Source: Candidatus Saccharibacteria bacterium UBA949 (GTDB lineage: Bacteria; Patescibacteriota; Saccharimonadia; Saccharimonadales; Saccharimonadaceae). Taken from it: a DNA stretch of 8,331 bases. The stretch lies in the NCBI GenBank assembly GCA_002293245.1, contig DBCV01000024.1:1-8331 (forward strand), in the 5' to 3' direction. Both the position numbers and the translations under genes were made by a program. Under the pieces are notes generated by a model. That model saw nothing but the letters and a program-made list of their open reading frames with translations. It did not search any database and was not told the origin of the DNA. Within the stretch, counting starts at the first letter, position 1; every line of letters begins with the position of its first letter. This document shows positions 1 to 5,005 of this stretch, piece by piece.

Positions 1-1308
1 GACCATGGTCAACATATTGACATTCATTCCCTGCCCAAAGGTCATGTTGGAGTATCGCACGGCGTTGCCTTCGACCTCTTTGGGCGATACTACTACTCCG
101 GGGTTTTCGGCGACTTCCACGCCGGTCAGGCGGCCAAAGTGAAATCTGCCATCAAAATAGCCGAATAGTTTATCAATTGAATTGCTGGTGATTCTATCGC
201 CAGACTCACCCATGCGCATTAAAACAGTCACCACGCCGGTGTTCAATGATTGGTTCAAAACGTCTTGCATGGTCATCGTGCCTAGGTAACCTTTGTGAGC
301 ATTGGTGATTTGCCGGTCTTCCACCTGGATATAGTCGGTATTATTGTATGTGGAATCTGGGCGGACTGCCCCACTGTCCAGGCCGGCGGCCATGGTAAAG
401 GCTTTGGTGACACTGCCGGGCTCGTAGGGGTCCATGACTACTGCATTTTGGAACAGGCTGGCGTCTTCGACTTTGTCGAATTCGGCCGGACTGAAGTCGG
501 GCAGGTTGGCCATGGCTAAGATTTCGCCATTCCTAGGGTTCATGACTAGTGCACTGCCCCGAGTGGCTTCGGCTTTCTCCATGCCGGACTTAAGGGCCTT
601 TTCGGTCAGGGCTTGGATGTTGCGGTCGATGGTTAGGACAATGTTTTCGCCGTCCACTGCCGGCTCGCGGATATTTTTGTCCCCAATGGTCAGGGGGACG
701 TTGTTGATGTCGGTGACGGTCTGGAGCAGTCCGTCTTTGCCAGACAAGCGTTCGTTTAGGGCTTGCTCAATGCCGTATTGGCCCACGCCTTCGCCGTTCA
801 TAAAGCCGAGGGTCTGGGACGCCAAGTTCCCCTCTGGGTACACCCGGCGCGTGCCAGATGTGAAACCAACGCCGGTAAGATTCTCCGCTTTGATCATTTC
901 GGCTTGGGCGCGGCTCAGGCCACGGGCGACCACGATGTATCGGCTGCCGGCGTCAAAGCCTTCGCGCAGCATGTCGGCTAAGTTGCTTACGGTCAGGTTG
1001 CCACCAGCGACTTTTTTAAGCACGTCCTCCACCTTGACTGCATCGGCGACTACCATGGGGTCAACGAATGCCAAAAACACCTGCTCGTTCAGGACGACAG
1101 GCGCAAAGTTATCCATGTCGCGCATGTATATGAGTCCGCGCTGGGCGGGGACGACCAGTTGTTTGATGGCTTCGGCTTCGGCTTGTTCGCGGTATGTGTC
1201 GTGGTCGATGATTTGGATGCGGAATAGTTGGGCGGTGATTACGGCAAAGATGGCGATCATGGCAATCGCCAGCCAGCTAACTCGGTTTTTGATCTTAAAT
1301 CCTAGCAT
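1..1308 (-). CDS. ftsI: Class B penicillin-binding protein / FtsI, septal peptidoglycan transpeptidase (3' end outside window)
   Basis: This gene encodes a membrane-anchored DD-transpeptidase that cross-links septal peptidoglycan, working with FtsL and FtsW in the divisome. The 436 visible residues begin with a short basic stretch and one membrane helix (about residues 10-29). A PBP dimerisation domain follows (PAQRGLIYMRD at 54-64, then a QYGIEQ segment). The transpeptidase domain has the active-site SVTK (Ser299, within EPGSVTK) and the SxN motif SLN at 354-356; the 55-residue gap is normal for FtsI. The FGQG segment near the window edge is also typical, and the KTG motif would lie beyond position 1. 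The ATG at 1308 is the only plausible start, because an in-frame TAA lies just upstream. There is no Shine-Dalgarno sequence, and a -10 box ends 6 nt before the ATG. The position downstream of rsmH and ftsL is the usual dcw order. It could be called a generic PBP2, but context favours FtsI. Confidence 0.93.
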   Translation of the reverse strand, partial: MLGFKIKNRVSWLAIAMIAIFAVITAQLFRIQIIDHDTYREQAEAEAIKQLVVPAQRGLIYMRDMDNFAPVVLNEQVFLAFVDPMVVADAVKVEDVLKKVAGGNLTVSNLADMLREGFDAGSRYIVVARGLSRAQAEMIKAENLTGVGFTSGTRRVYPEGNLASQTLGFMNGEGVGQYGIEQALNERLSGKDGLLQTVTDINNVPLTIGDKNIREPAVDGENIVLTIDRNIQALTEKALKSGMEKAEATRGSALVMNPRNGEILAMANLPDFSPAEFDKVEDASLFQNAVVMDPYEPGSVTKAFTMAAGLDSGAVRPDSTYNNTDYIQVEDRQITNAHKGYLGTMTMQDVLNQSLNTGVVTVLMRMGESGDRITSNSIDKLFGYFDGRFHFGRLTGVEVAENPGVVVSPKEVEGNAVRYSNMTFGQGMNVNMLTMV

Positions 1309-1441
1309 AAGCTTAGTATAGCATAATTACCCTGCTGACCCACATGCACTTTTTCTTCATCCCTGCATACGTCCGTCCCGAGACGATGCTGCAATATCGC
1401 AGGGCTGAAATCAAAAGTGAGTGCAGGTCAAAGGTTTTGTT
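1309..1441. other. Gap between PIN toxin and ftsI
   Basis: This 133-base gap holds the ftsI promoter and a short dyad near 1389-1402 (CTGC/GCAG around an AATATC core). I see no T-tract terminator for the toxin transcript. A 15-codon minus-strand ORF overlaps the ftsI -10 and is probably chance. Confidence 0.4.
1315..1323 (-). promoter_or_regulatory. Extended -10 promoter of ftsI, predicted leaderless
   Basis: On the minus strand TGC-TATACT is an extended -10 element whose last base is 6 nt from the ftsI ATG. Transcription would start at or next to the A of the ATG, so the mRNA would be leaderless. No good -35 is visible, which the extended -10 can offset. It would give ftsI expression independent of the upstream TA cassette. 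Confidence 0.55.
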
Positions 1442-1846
1442 CTATTCAGCTTCCCTTGCGACGCCACTCTGGGTGGCGAGTTTTTTGTCAAAGGTCCAGA
1501 GTGGCACGGCTTCGGTTAGTGCCGCATATTCGGCGAGGCAGCAATCGGCGAATGAGAGTTTTGGGTGCTTTGTAAACGTCTCTACGGCATTGCCGAACAT
1601 TCTTCGGTTGCAGTTTATGTTGTGTATACTCATCAGCGTCAACACTGCATCTGCGAGTTGCGCGCGCGAGAACTTGTAGACCGCCGTAAGAACGAAACTC
1701 ATTTCGTAAACTGCCAGGTCTGATACACTAAACTCTGCATCTGGCGTAGACAAGAGTCTTTCCGTTCTCGCGCTCAGTTTTGGCAAATCAAAAACGAACA
1801 ATCTGACAAGAAGGCTCGTGTCCAGCGAACCCATGTTTCGTGCCAT
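1442..1846 (-). CDS. PIN-domain ribonuclease toxin (VapC-like)
   Basis: The product is a 134-residue PIN-domain protein, the usual VapC size. PIN toxins are Mg2+-dependent endoribonucleases that cleave tRNA, rRNA or mRNA and stop growth unless held by the antitoxin. The acidic catalytic set is in the expected places: Asp9 (SLDTSLLVRL near the N-terminus), Glu48 (AVYEMS), Asp101 (SFADCCLA) and Asp120 (TFDKKLA). The start codon follows the antitoxin stop by 2 nt, so the pair is one translationally coupled operon, antitoxin first. The gene looks intact, with all four acidic residues kept. The cellular RNA target cannot be read from sequence. Its placement inside the dcw cluster, between ftsL and ftsI, is unusual and suggests insertion. 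Confidence 0.88.
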   Translation of the reverse strand: MARNMGSLDTSLLVRLFVFDLPKLSARTERLLSTPDAEFSVSDLAVYEMSFVLTAVYKFSRAQLADAVLTLMSIHNINCNRRMFGNAVETFTKHPKLSFADCCLAEYAALTEAVPLWTFDKKLATQSGVAREAE

Positions 1847-1848
1847 TC

Positions 1849-2100
1849 CTAAAAGCTCCCTGGCACATAGTTTTTTTCTATGTAGCCACGAACATCAAGC
1901 AAGGGTTCTTTGGGGTATTTGCCGTACGTCCGGATTCGCTTTAGCGCTTCTTCCAGGGTCTCGGCGCGCCCTAAAGAGATGTTCCTGTTTTTATCAATTT
2001 TGTATTTAACTTTGTCGCCAGCTTTTAATCCGAGAAGGTCTCGTACTGCGACCGGGATTGTCACTTGACCTTGCGACGAAACTACGGATGTAATTTCCAT
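1849..2100 (-). CDS. AbrB/SpoVT (MazE-type) antitoxin of the PIN toxin
   Basis: The product is an 83-residue antitoxin and DNA-binding regulator. Residues 3-45 form the swapped-hairpin AbrB fold, with the signature SSQGQVTIP (8-16), then the R20-DLLGLKAGDKV segment. The tail (about 50-83, including an EEALKRI helix and the end at YVPGSF) should wrap the partner toxin. Such proteins neutralise their PIN partner and, with it, repress their own promoter. Start choice is firm: AAGGAG at 2106-2111 lies 5 nt before the ATG. The gene precedes the toxin by 2 nt and follows a promoter region with two identical 20-bp repeats, the likely operators. An AbrB-fold antitoxin with a PIN toxin is a common VapBC subtype. 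Confidence 0.88.
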   Translation of the reverse strand: MEITSVVSSQGQVTIPVAVRDLLGLKAGDKVKYKIDKNRNISLGRAETLEEALKRIRTYGKYPKEPLLDVRGYIEKNYVPGSF

Positions 2101-2144
2101 ATCATCTCCTTTGCTTACTTCATTGCCATTTAACGTGTTGCTAT

Positions 2145-2202
2145 GCCTTTAATATAGCATGCGCTCTTTAACTCATGACCACGCCTTTAATATAGCATGC
2201 GC
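2145..2202 (-). repeat. Duplicated 20-bp operator/promoter element upstream of the TA operon
   Basis: Two identical 20-bp copies lie at 2145-2164 and 2183-2202, 38 bp apart. Read on the minus strand each is GCGCATGCTATATTAAAGGC. Each copy contains an extended -10 (TGC-TATATT), so either could act as promoter core. A GCATGC palindrome sits at one side of each copy. Similarity continues weakly beyond the 20 bp (TTTA after two variable bases on the plus strand). Binding by the AbrB-type antitoxin to both copies is the simplest explanation. Confidence 0.7.
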
Positions 2203-2218
2203 CATTTAGTAATGTCAA
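2189..2218 (-). promoter_or_regulatory. Main promoter of the toxin-antitoxin operon
   Basis: A perfect -35 TTGACA (2213-2218) is followed after 18 bp by TATATT (2189-2194) with the TG extension. The second repeat copy supplies another TATATT at 2151-2156 but lacks a clear -35. The -35 begins just downstream of the ftsL stop, so the cassette carries its own promoter. Confidence 0.7.
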
Positions 2219-2249
2219 GATGGGCTAAAGAACGAAACTTCGCCCTCGG

Positions 2250-2624
2250 CTATTCCACAACGCGGTCGGCGCTGGCGGGCTGAACCATGTTGGCTGCAAC
2301 ATCCGAGCTGGAGATTTGGCTCAGGGCTGTGAGTCGAGCGTTCTCGACCTCTAGGTCTTGTTTTTTGTTTTCTAGTGCGGCGATTTCTTCGTCGATCTCT
2401 TGCGCCTGATAATCGTAGCCGGTGATTTTCGCGGCTTGGGTGAGGTAAATCAACCCCAAAATCATGACCGTGACGGCCAGGAATATCGTATGGGTGACTG
2501 GGCCAAACTTGACGCTGGGGGCAAATTTGACCGTGTTCTGGTTGCGTCGCCAATTGGTGCGGCCGCCAGACAAACTCCCAGCTCGCGTGTTAGCGCCGCT
2601 GTAAACATAACTTCTACTCATCAC
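2250..2624 (-). CDS. ftsL: FtsL-like septum formation protein
   Basis: The product is about 124 residues with the bitopic FtsL/DivIC layout. It has a basic, Gly/Ser/Asn-rich cytoplasmic N-terminus (1-40, with RTNWRRNQN), one membrane helix (about 43-62) and a heptad-like coiled coil (about 68-101, rich in E, L and K). A short polar tail ends it. FtsL proteins diverge too fast for residue-level proof, so the call rests on architecture and position between rsmH and ftsI. FtsL forms the FtsQLB complex that activates FtsW/FtsI. The start is ambiguous: GTG at 2624 is 8 nt from GGAG (2633-2636), while the next codon, ATG at 2621, is 11 nt away. Spacing favours GTG. A strong hairpin (2640-2671) ends just before this ribosome site. 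Confidence 0.75.
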   Translation of the reverse strand: MMSRSYVYSGANTRAGSLSGGRTNWRRNQNTVKFAPSVKFGPVTHTIFLAVTVMILGLIYLTQAAKITGYDYQAQEIDEEIAALENKKQDLEVENARLTALSQISSSDVAANMVQPASADRVVE

Positions 2625-2639
2625 TAATACTGCTCCGCG

Positions 2640-2671
2640 TCGGTTGCCCCGGAAAGGTTTAGGGCAACCGA
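2640..2671 (-). promoter_or_regulatory. 10-bp hairpin in the ftsL leader
   Basis: TCGGTTGCCC and GGGCAACCGA are perfect reverse complements around a 12-nt loop. No T-tract follows on the minus strand, so it is not an ordinary terminator for rsmH. Its base lies 3 nt from the GGAG used by ftsL, so it could affect ribosome access or stabilise the processed message. Confidence 0.5.
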
Positions 2672-2720
2672 TGTGTCGGGAGCTTCCTTTATCTTATACT
2701 CGCTCCTTGTTTATTTTTGA

Positions 2721-2786
2721 TTACAGAAAATGAACTTTTACTTTTGCAGCGCGCGAACGGCTCTGCACAACGATTTGCCTAGGCAT
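2721..2786 (-). CDS. Possible 21-residue basic small protein between rsmH and ftsL
   Basis: A short ORF starts at an ATG 29 nt after the rsmH stop and encodes MPRQIVVQSRSRAAKVKVHF plus a final Leu. Six of its 21 residues are Arg or Lys and none are acidic. An AAGGA (2798-2802) lies upstream, but its 11-nt spacing is longer than ideal. I recognise no family. It could be a real small protein, a leader peptide coupling rsmH to ftsL, or chance. Conservation of this ORF between rsmH and ftsL in relatives would decide. Confidence 0.3.
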   Translation of the reverse strand: MPRQIVVQSRSRAAKVKVHFL

Positions 2787-2815
2787 TTTAATTTTATTCC
2801 TTTCTTTATTTTTGT

Positions 2816-3694
2816 TTATGTTTTTAACGCTACTCGCAGTTTTGCACTCCGAGCGCGCGGGTTGATAACATTGTCCAATTCCACAATTGGTTTACGGGTG
2901 AGGATTCTTATCTGTGCCTCTAGGCCTTTTTCGCTCTCGCTCTTGAAATAGTTTTTGACAAGGCGGTCTTCTAGGCTGTGAAAGCTGATGATCCCAACTC
3001 TGCCGCCAGTAGCCAAGAGTTTTGGCAAAAGTGGCAAGGTTCTGGCGATCTGCCCCAGTTCGTCGTTGACGGCGATGCGGATGGCCTGGAATGCCCGGGT
3101 TGCCGGATGTTTTTTTGACCAGCCTCGGCCAAAGACCGAAGAGATCAGATCCGCAAGTTGAGCTGTGCTGGTTATGGGTTGTTTCGCCCGAGCGATGGTA
3201 ATCGCCCGCGCCAGTCGCTGGCTTTCCTTGCTGGAATATTCGCCATACTCCTGGAAAATCTGCTGCAGCTCGCCTGTCCGCCACTTGTTCACGACATGGT
3301 GCGCGGTTAGGTCTTGACCCTGATCCATGCGCATATCCAACGGGCCATCGTTCATAAACGAAAAGCCGCGTTCGGCCATATCCAATTGTGGTGATGAAAC
3401 TCCTAAGTCCAGTAGTATCAAATCGAACGTTTTTTCACACTCTACTAATTTTAACGATGCACTATAAAAATCGCTGTTTATGACTTCTGCGCCCTTCTCC
3501 ACAAGGGTTCTCAAATGCGAAATCGCAAACTTGTCACGGTCAACTAGGACCGCGGCTTTATAGTTCTTCGTTAATTCCAAAAACTTGGCTGCGTGGCCAC
3601 CATACCCGGCTGTGAGATCTAAGTATCTCTCGCCCGGCTTGGGCTGCATTGCTGCCAAAGCTTGTTCGACCAAAACTGGTCTATGAAGTTCCAT
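2816..3694 (-). CDS. rsmH: 16S rRNA (cytosine-1402-N4)-methyltransferase RsmH (MraW)
   Basis: RsmH is a SAM-dependent methyltransferase that modifies C1402 in the ribosomal P site. The 292 residues match family length (about 300) and show its landmarks. HRPVLV follows the start, and the SAM-binding DLTAGYGGH is at 26-34, with acidic Asp52 of VDRD after the second strand. DLGVSSPQLD (96-105) and DGPLDMRMD (116-124) follow. Near the C-terminus come HPATRAFQAIRIAVNDEL, ISFHSLEDR and NPRARSAKLR. It heads the minus-strand dcw cluster; no mraZ is seen upstream. The start is fixed by an in-frame stop upstream. There is no Shine-Dalgarno sequence, and a consensus TATAAT ends 10 nt before the ATG, so the leader should be only a few bases long. 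Confidence 0.97.
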   Translation of the reverse strand: MELHRPVLVEQALAAMQPKPGERYLDLTAGYGGHAAKFLELTKNYKAAVLVDRDKFAISHLRTLVEKGAEVINSDFYSASLKLVECEKTFDLILLDLGVSSPQLDMAERGFSFMNDGPLDMRMDQGQDLTAHHVVNKWRTGELQQIFQEYGEYSSKESQRLARAITIARAKQPITSTAQLADLISSVFGRGWSKKHPATRAFQAIRIAVNDELGQIARTLPLLPKLLATGGRVGIISFHSLEDRLVKNYFKSESEKGLEAQIRILTRKPIVELDNVINPRARSAKLRVALKT

Positions 3695-3704
3695 ATTACG
3701 TGGT

Positions 3705-3734
3705 ATTATATCATTTTTGCCTCAAGATTACCAA
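3705..3734 (-). promoter_or_regulatory. Promoter of rsmH, near-leaderless
   Basis: A perfect TATAAT (3705-3710) with a TG extension (TGA-TATAAT) lies 18 bp from TTGGTA (3729-3734), four of six matches to the -35. The box ends 10 nt before the rsmH ATG, predicting a 5' leader of about 3-4 nt. It should drive the dcw cluster. Confidence 0.7.
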
Positions 3735-4100
3735 CCCGGTAGCCATACTGTTTCTTTTTCGTTCAATTTTTGTTTTAGTTTAGTCTTTCGCCGTGTGCCG
3801 CATAAAGGACAAATACCTTAGTACTTGCACGACCGTAGTCGTTCATATTTAAGTGGTTCATGGCGGTTGAGAGACTTATTTTGTGAGGTGTATAGTTTGT
3901 AGTTTTAATTTAACTTTTTTTGGGAGGTTTGTTTACAATGTTCTAGCCGGAGTTTTGTTAGCGGTGCCAGCCTTGGCGTGTTTCGCCGCTGTATAACTAC
4001 CAGATGGCTAATCTCGAGAACAAATCTAATGTAATACCTTGCTCTGTTAATGTGCTTTTTATGGTGTTTGTTTGTGGATTTTGTTTTGTTCTACTCCACT
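3735..4100 (-). ncRNA. Candidate structured leader or ncRNA upstream of rsmH, unidentified
   Basis: No convincing protein gene is visible in this stretch. A good minus-strand promoter at 4107-4136 would transcribe it. Its first bases fold into a 7-bp hairpin (TTTGTTC/GAACAAA around a 9-nt loop containing GGAG). At 3960-3990 an AGCGG/CCGCT stem encloses short GC-rich hairpins, and at 3829-3842 ACGAC-TACG-GTCGT forms a hairpin with a stable UNCG-type tetraloop. I looked for RNase P RNA, tmRNA, SRP RNA and 6S RNA hallmarks and found none. No terminator precedes the rsmH promoter, so this may be a long alternative 5' leader of rsmH instead of a separate RNA. Confidence 0.3.
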
Positions 4101-4106
4101 GAACAA

Positions 4107-4136
4107 AGTATAGCACGACCTTTTTCTTTTATGCAA
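4107..4136 (-). promoter_or_regulatory. Minus-strand promoter upstream of the rsmH leader region
   Basis: TTGCAT (4131-4136) is followed after 18 bp by TATACT (4107-4112) preceded by TGC, the same extended -10 form seen before ftsI. No gene start lies within 300 bp downstream, so the product would be a leader or ncRNA. Confidence 0.5.
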
Positions 4137-4223
4137 GTGTGTTTTTGACTTTATGGCGGTGTTTTTGTGTAGTTTTGCCATATTGTTGTGCAAAAGCAAC
4201 TAAAGTGACAGATTGGTTTTTGC

Positions 4224-4242
4224 TTTTCCACATTGTGGATAT
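4224..4242. promoter_or_regulatory. Head-to-head pair of DnaA-box-like 9-mers
   Basis: TTTTCCACA (4224-4232) and, one base later on the opposite strand, ATATCCACA (4234-4242) each differ by one base from the DnaA box TTATCCACA. No cluster of further good boxes, dnaA or rep gene is visible, so this may be chance or a DnaA-responsive site. Confidence 0.25.
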
Positions 4243-4316
4243 GTGTTGTAAAAAATACAACGGTATTAGGTGTTGCGTCTTCCGGCAAGTTCGGCAACAA
4301 AGGGATGTTATTTGGC

Positions 4317-4488
4317 CCAATCTGCACTTTTCTGAATCGTGTTCGAGCATTGTCGTTTTTATCAACAGTTCCGGGCGATTCTAGGTTCATGGAGGAGCGT
4401 AGCGACGACTGGGTTCTAGAATCGCCATCGCGAAATGTTGTAAAACTTACAATATCGGCGAGAATTGATGAGGAAAAGTGCAGATTGG
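4317..4488. repeat. 172-nt foldback (imperfect inverted repeat)
   Basis: The outer arms are perfect 16-bp complements: CCAATCTGCACTTTTC (4317-4332) and GAAAAGTGCAGATTGG (4473-4488). The inner arms are perfect 11-bp complements: GGCGATTCTAG (4374-4384) and CTAGAATCGCC (4416-4426), around a 31-nt loop. The sequence between them still aligns arm to arm at lower identity (for example TTTT and ACA matches), so each arm is about 68 nt. It looks like two inverted copies of one unit, or a foldback/MITE-like element. It lies downstream of the rloB-like gene on that gene's strand, where it would form a long RNA hairpin if transcribed. Confidence 0.75.
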
Positions 4489-4679
4489 CCGATAGAACCA
4501 GACGCGTGCATGGAAATATGTTATGGCGCAGGCATACGCCGAAATATATAGTGTTGTTATGCAACTTGACTGCGTGCGTTGATGGTTGTGAAAAAACCGA
4601 ACATGTTGTGCTTGACAAATCTCTGGCATCTTGCATAGCGACGTTTGACAAATATTAGACATGTTGCTCAGACTATTTT

Positions 4680-4693
4680 ACAGATCGATCTGT
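4680..4693. repeat. Perfect 14-bp palindrome
   Basis: ACAGATCGATCTGT is fully self-complementary. No T-tract follows on either strand, so it is more like a protein-binding dyad than a terminator. Confidence 0.5.
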
Positions 4694-4711
4694 GTTGATT
4701 TGCTGACCTAC

Positions 4712-4751
4712 CTACACTTTTTCGAATCGTGTCTGTAGCCATCTGTAGCCA
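4712..4751 (+). repeat. Diverged copy of the foldback arm plus 10-bp tandem repeat
   Basis: Positions 4712-4732 match the foldback arm at 4322-4342 in 18 of 21 bases, same orientation. They run into TCTGTAGCCA repeated twice head to tail (4732-4741, 4742-4751). Another partial copy in the opposite orientation is at 4202-4216 (AAAGTGACAGATTGG, one inserted base relative to the arm). Confidence 0.55.
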
Positions 4752-4805
4752 CGTTTTTTAGCCGTTAGAATTAGAGCTGGAGAGTAAAAGAGACTGTTTG
4801 CTAAT

Positions 4806-4814
4806 TGTTATGAT
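4806..4814 (+). promoter_or_regulatory. Possible extended -10 for the small membrane peptide gene
   Basis: TGT-TATGAT is an extended -10 with five of six matches to TATAAT. No good -35 is seen. It would give a leader of about 70 nt before the small ORF at 4892. Confidence 0.25.
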
Positions 4815-4891
4815 GGGATATCGCGCACACATAGAGGCGCCCAGATTCCCTGTGAGCATCTTAAGTGTTGCCCAAATGACAGGATAGTAGC

Positions 4892-5005
4892 ATGGATAAA
4901 ACTACAAAACGTGCCCGATATTGTCTAGTATCTCTATTGCTCTTTTTGGTATATTCCCTTAACTCTTTTGATGATTTAGGGCATCTCGGAGTAATTACTT
5001 GCTGA
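4892..5005 (+). CDS. Possible 37-residue single-TM peptide, convergent with the rloB-like gene
   Basis: The ORF opens with a basic segment (MDKTTKRAR), followed by a strongly hydrophobic stretch rich in Leu, Val and Phe (about residues 10-26) and a short tail ending in Cys. AGGA lies 7 nt before the ATG. This small-membrane-peptide layout is shared by type I toxins and other stress peptides. Its last 30 bases are antisense to the 3' end of the rloB-like gene. A 25-codon ORF (4810-4887) ends 4 nt upstream but lacks a ribosome site. I recognise no family, and at this length chance is a real possibility. Confidence 0.3.
   Translation: MDKTTKRARYCLVSLLLFLVYSLNSFDDLGHLGVITC

Larger units (their letters stand above)
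4137..4890. other. Gene-poor, repeat-rich island
   Basis: This stretch separates the dcw cluster from the defence operon. It holds a foldback repeat, diverged copies of the same core, paired DnaA-box-like sites, a 14-bp palindrome and a 10-bp tandem repeat. Long open frames exist on both strands (4151-4651 minus, 4233-4658 plus), but both begin at TTG without a ribosome site and show no recognisable protein features, so I do not call them. No tRNA is seen. Confidence 0.5.

Noticed and set aside
434..1321. Plus-strand open frame of 295 codons
   Set aside because: It is antisense to ftsI, whose minus-strand frame carries SVTK and SLN motifs and dcw synteny. Its protein is low-complexity Ser/Arg-rich.
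1318..1365. 15-codon minus-strand ORF just upstream of ftsI
   Set aside because: It overlaps the ftsI -10 element and has only a weak GGG upstream; probably chance.
3919..3946. Plus-strand GGGAGG followed by ATG-TTC-TAG (a Met-Phe-stop mini-ORF), with a possible TTGAGA-18-TATAGT promoter at 3867-3896
   Set aside because: The mini-ORF is 10 nt from the SD and leads to no gene. No product is evident and the promoter match is modest.
3735..4100. RNase P RNA, tmRNA, SRP RNA or 6S RNA
   Set aside because: None of the conserved sequence blocks or end-pairing stems expected for these RNAs could be found on either strand.
4139..4384. Plus-strand frame of 81 codons, Cys-rich and hydrophobic
   Set aside because: GTG start with no ribosome site and no credible promoter; it runs across hairpins of the repeat island.
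4151..4658. Overlapping long open frames on both strands in the repeat island
   Set aside because: Both start at TTG with no ribosome site, show no domain pattern, and cover the foldback. Stop-poor chance frames are more likely.
4137..4890. CRISPR array or retron ncRNA
   Set aside because: Repeats are few, inverted and unevenly spaced, there are no cas genes, and no reverse transcriptase is encoded in the window.
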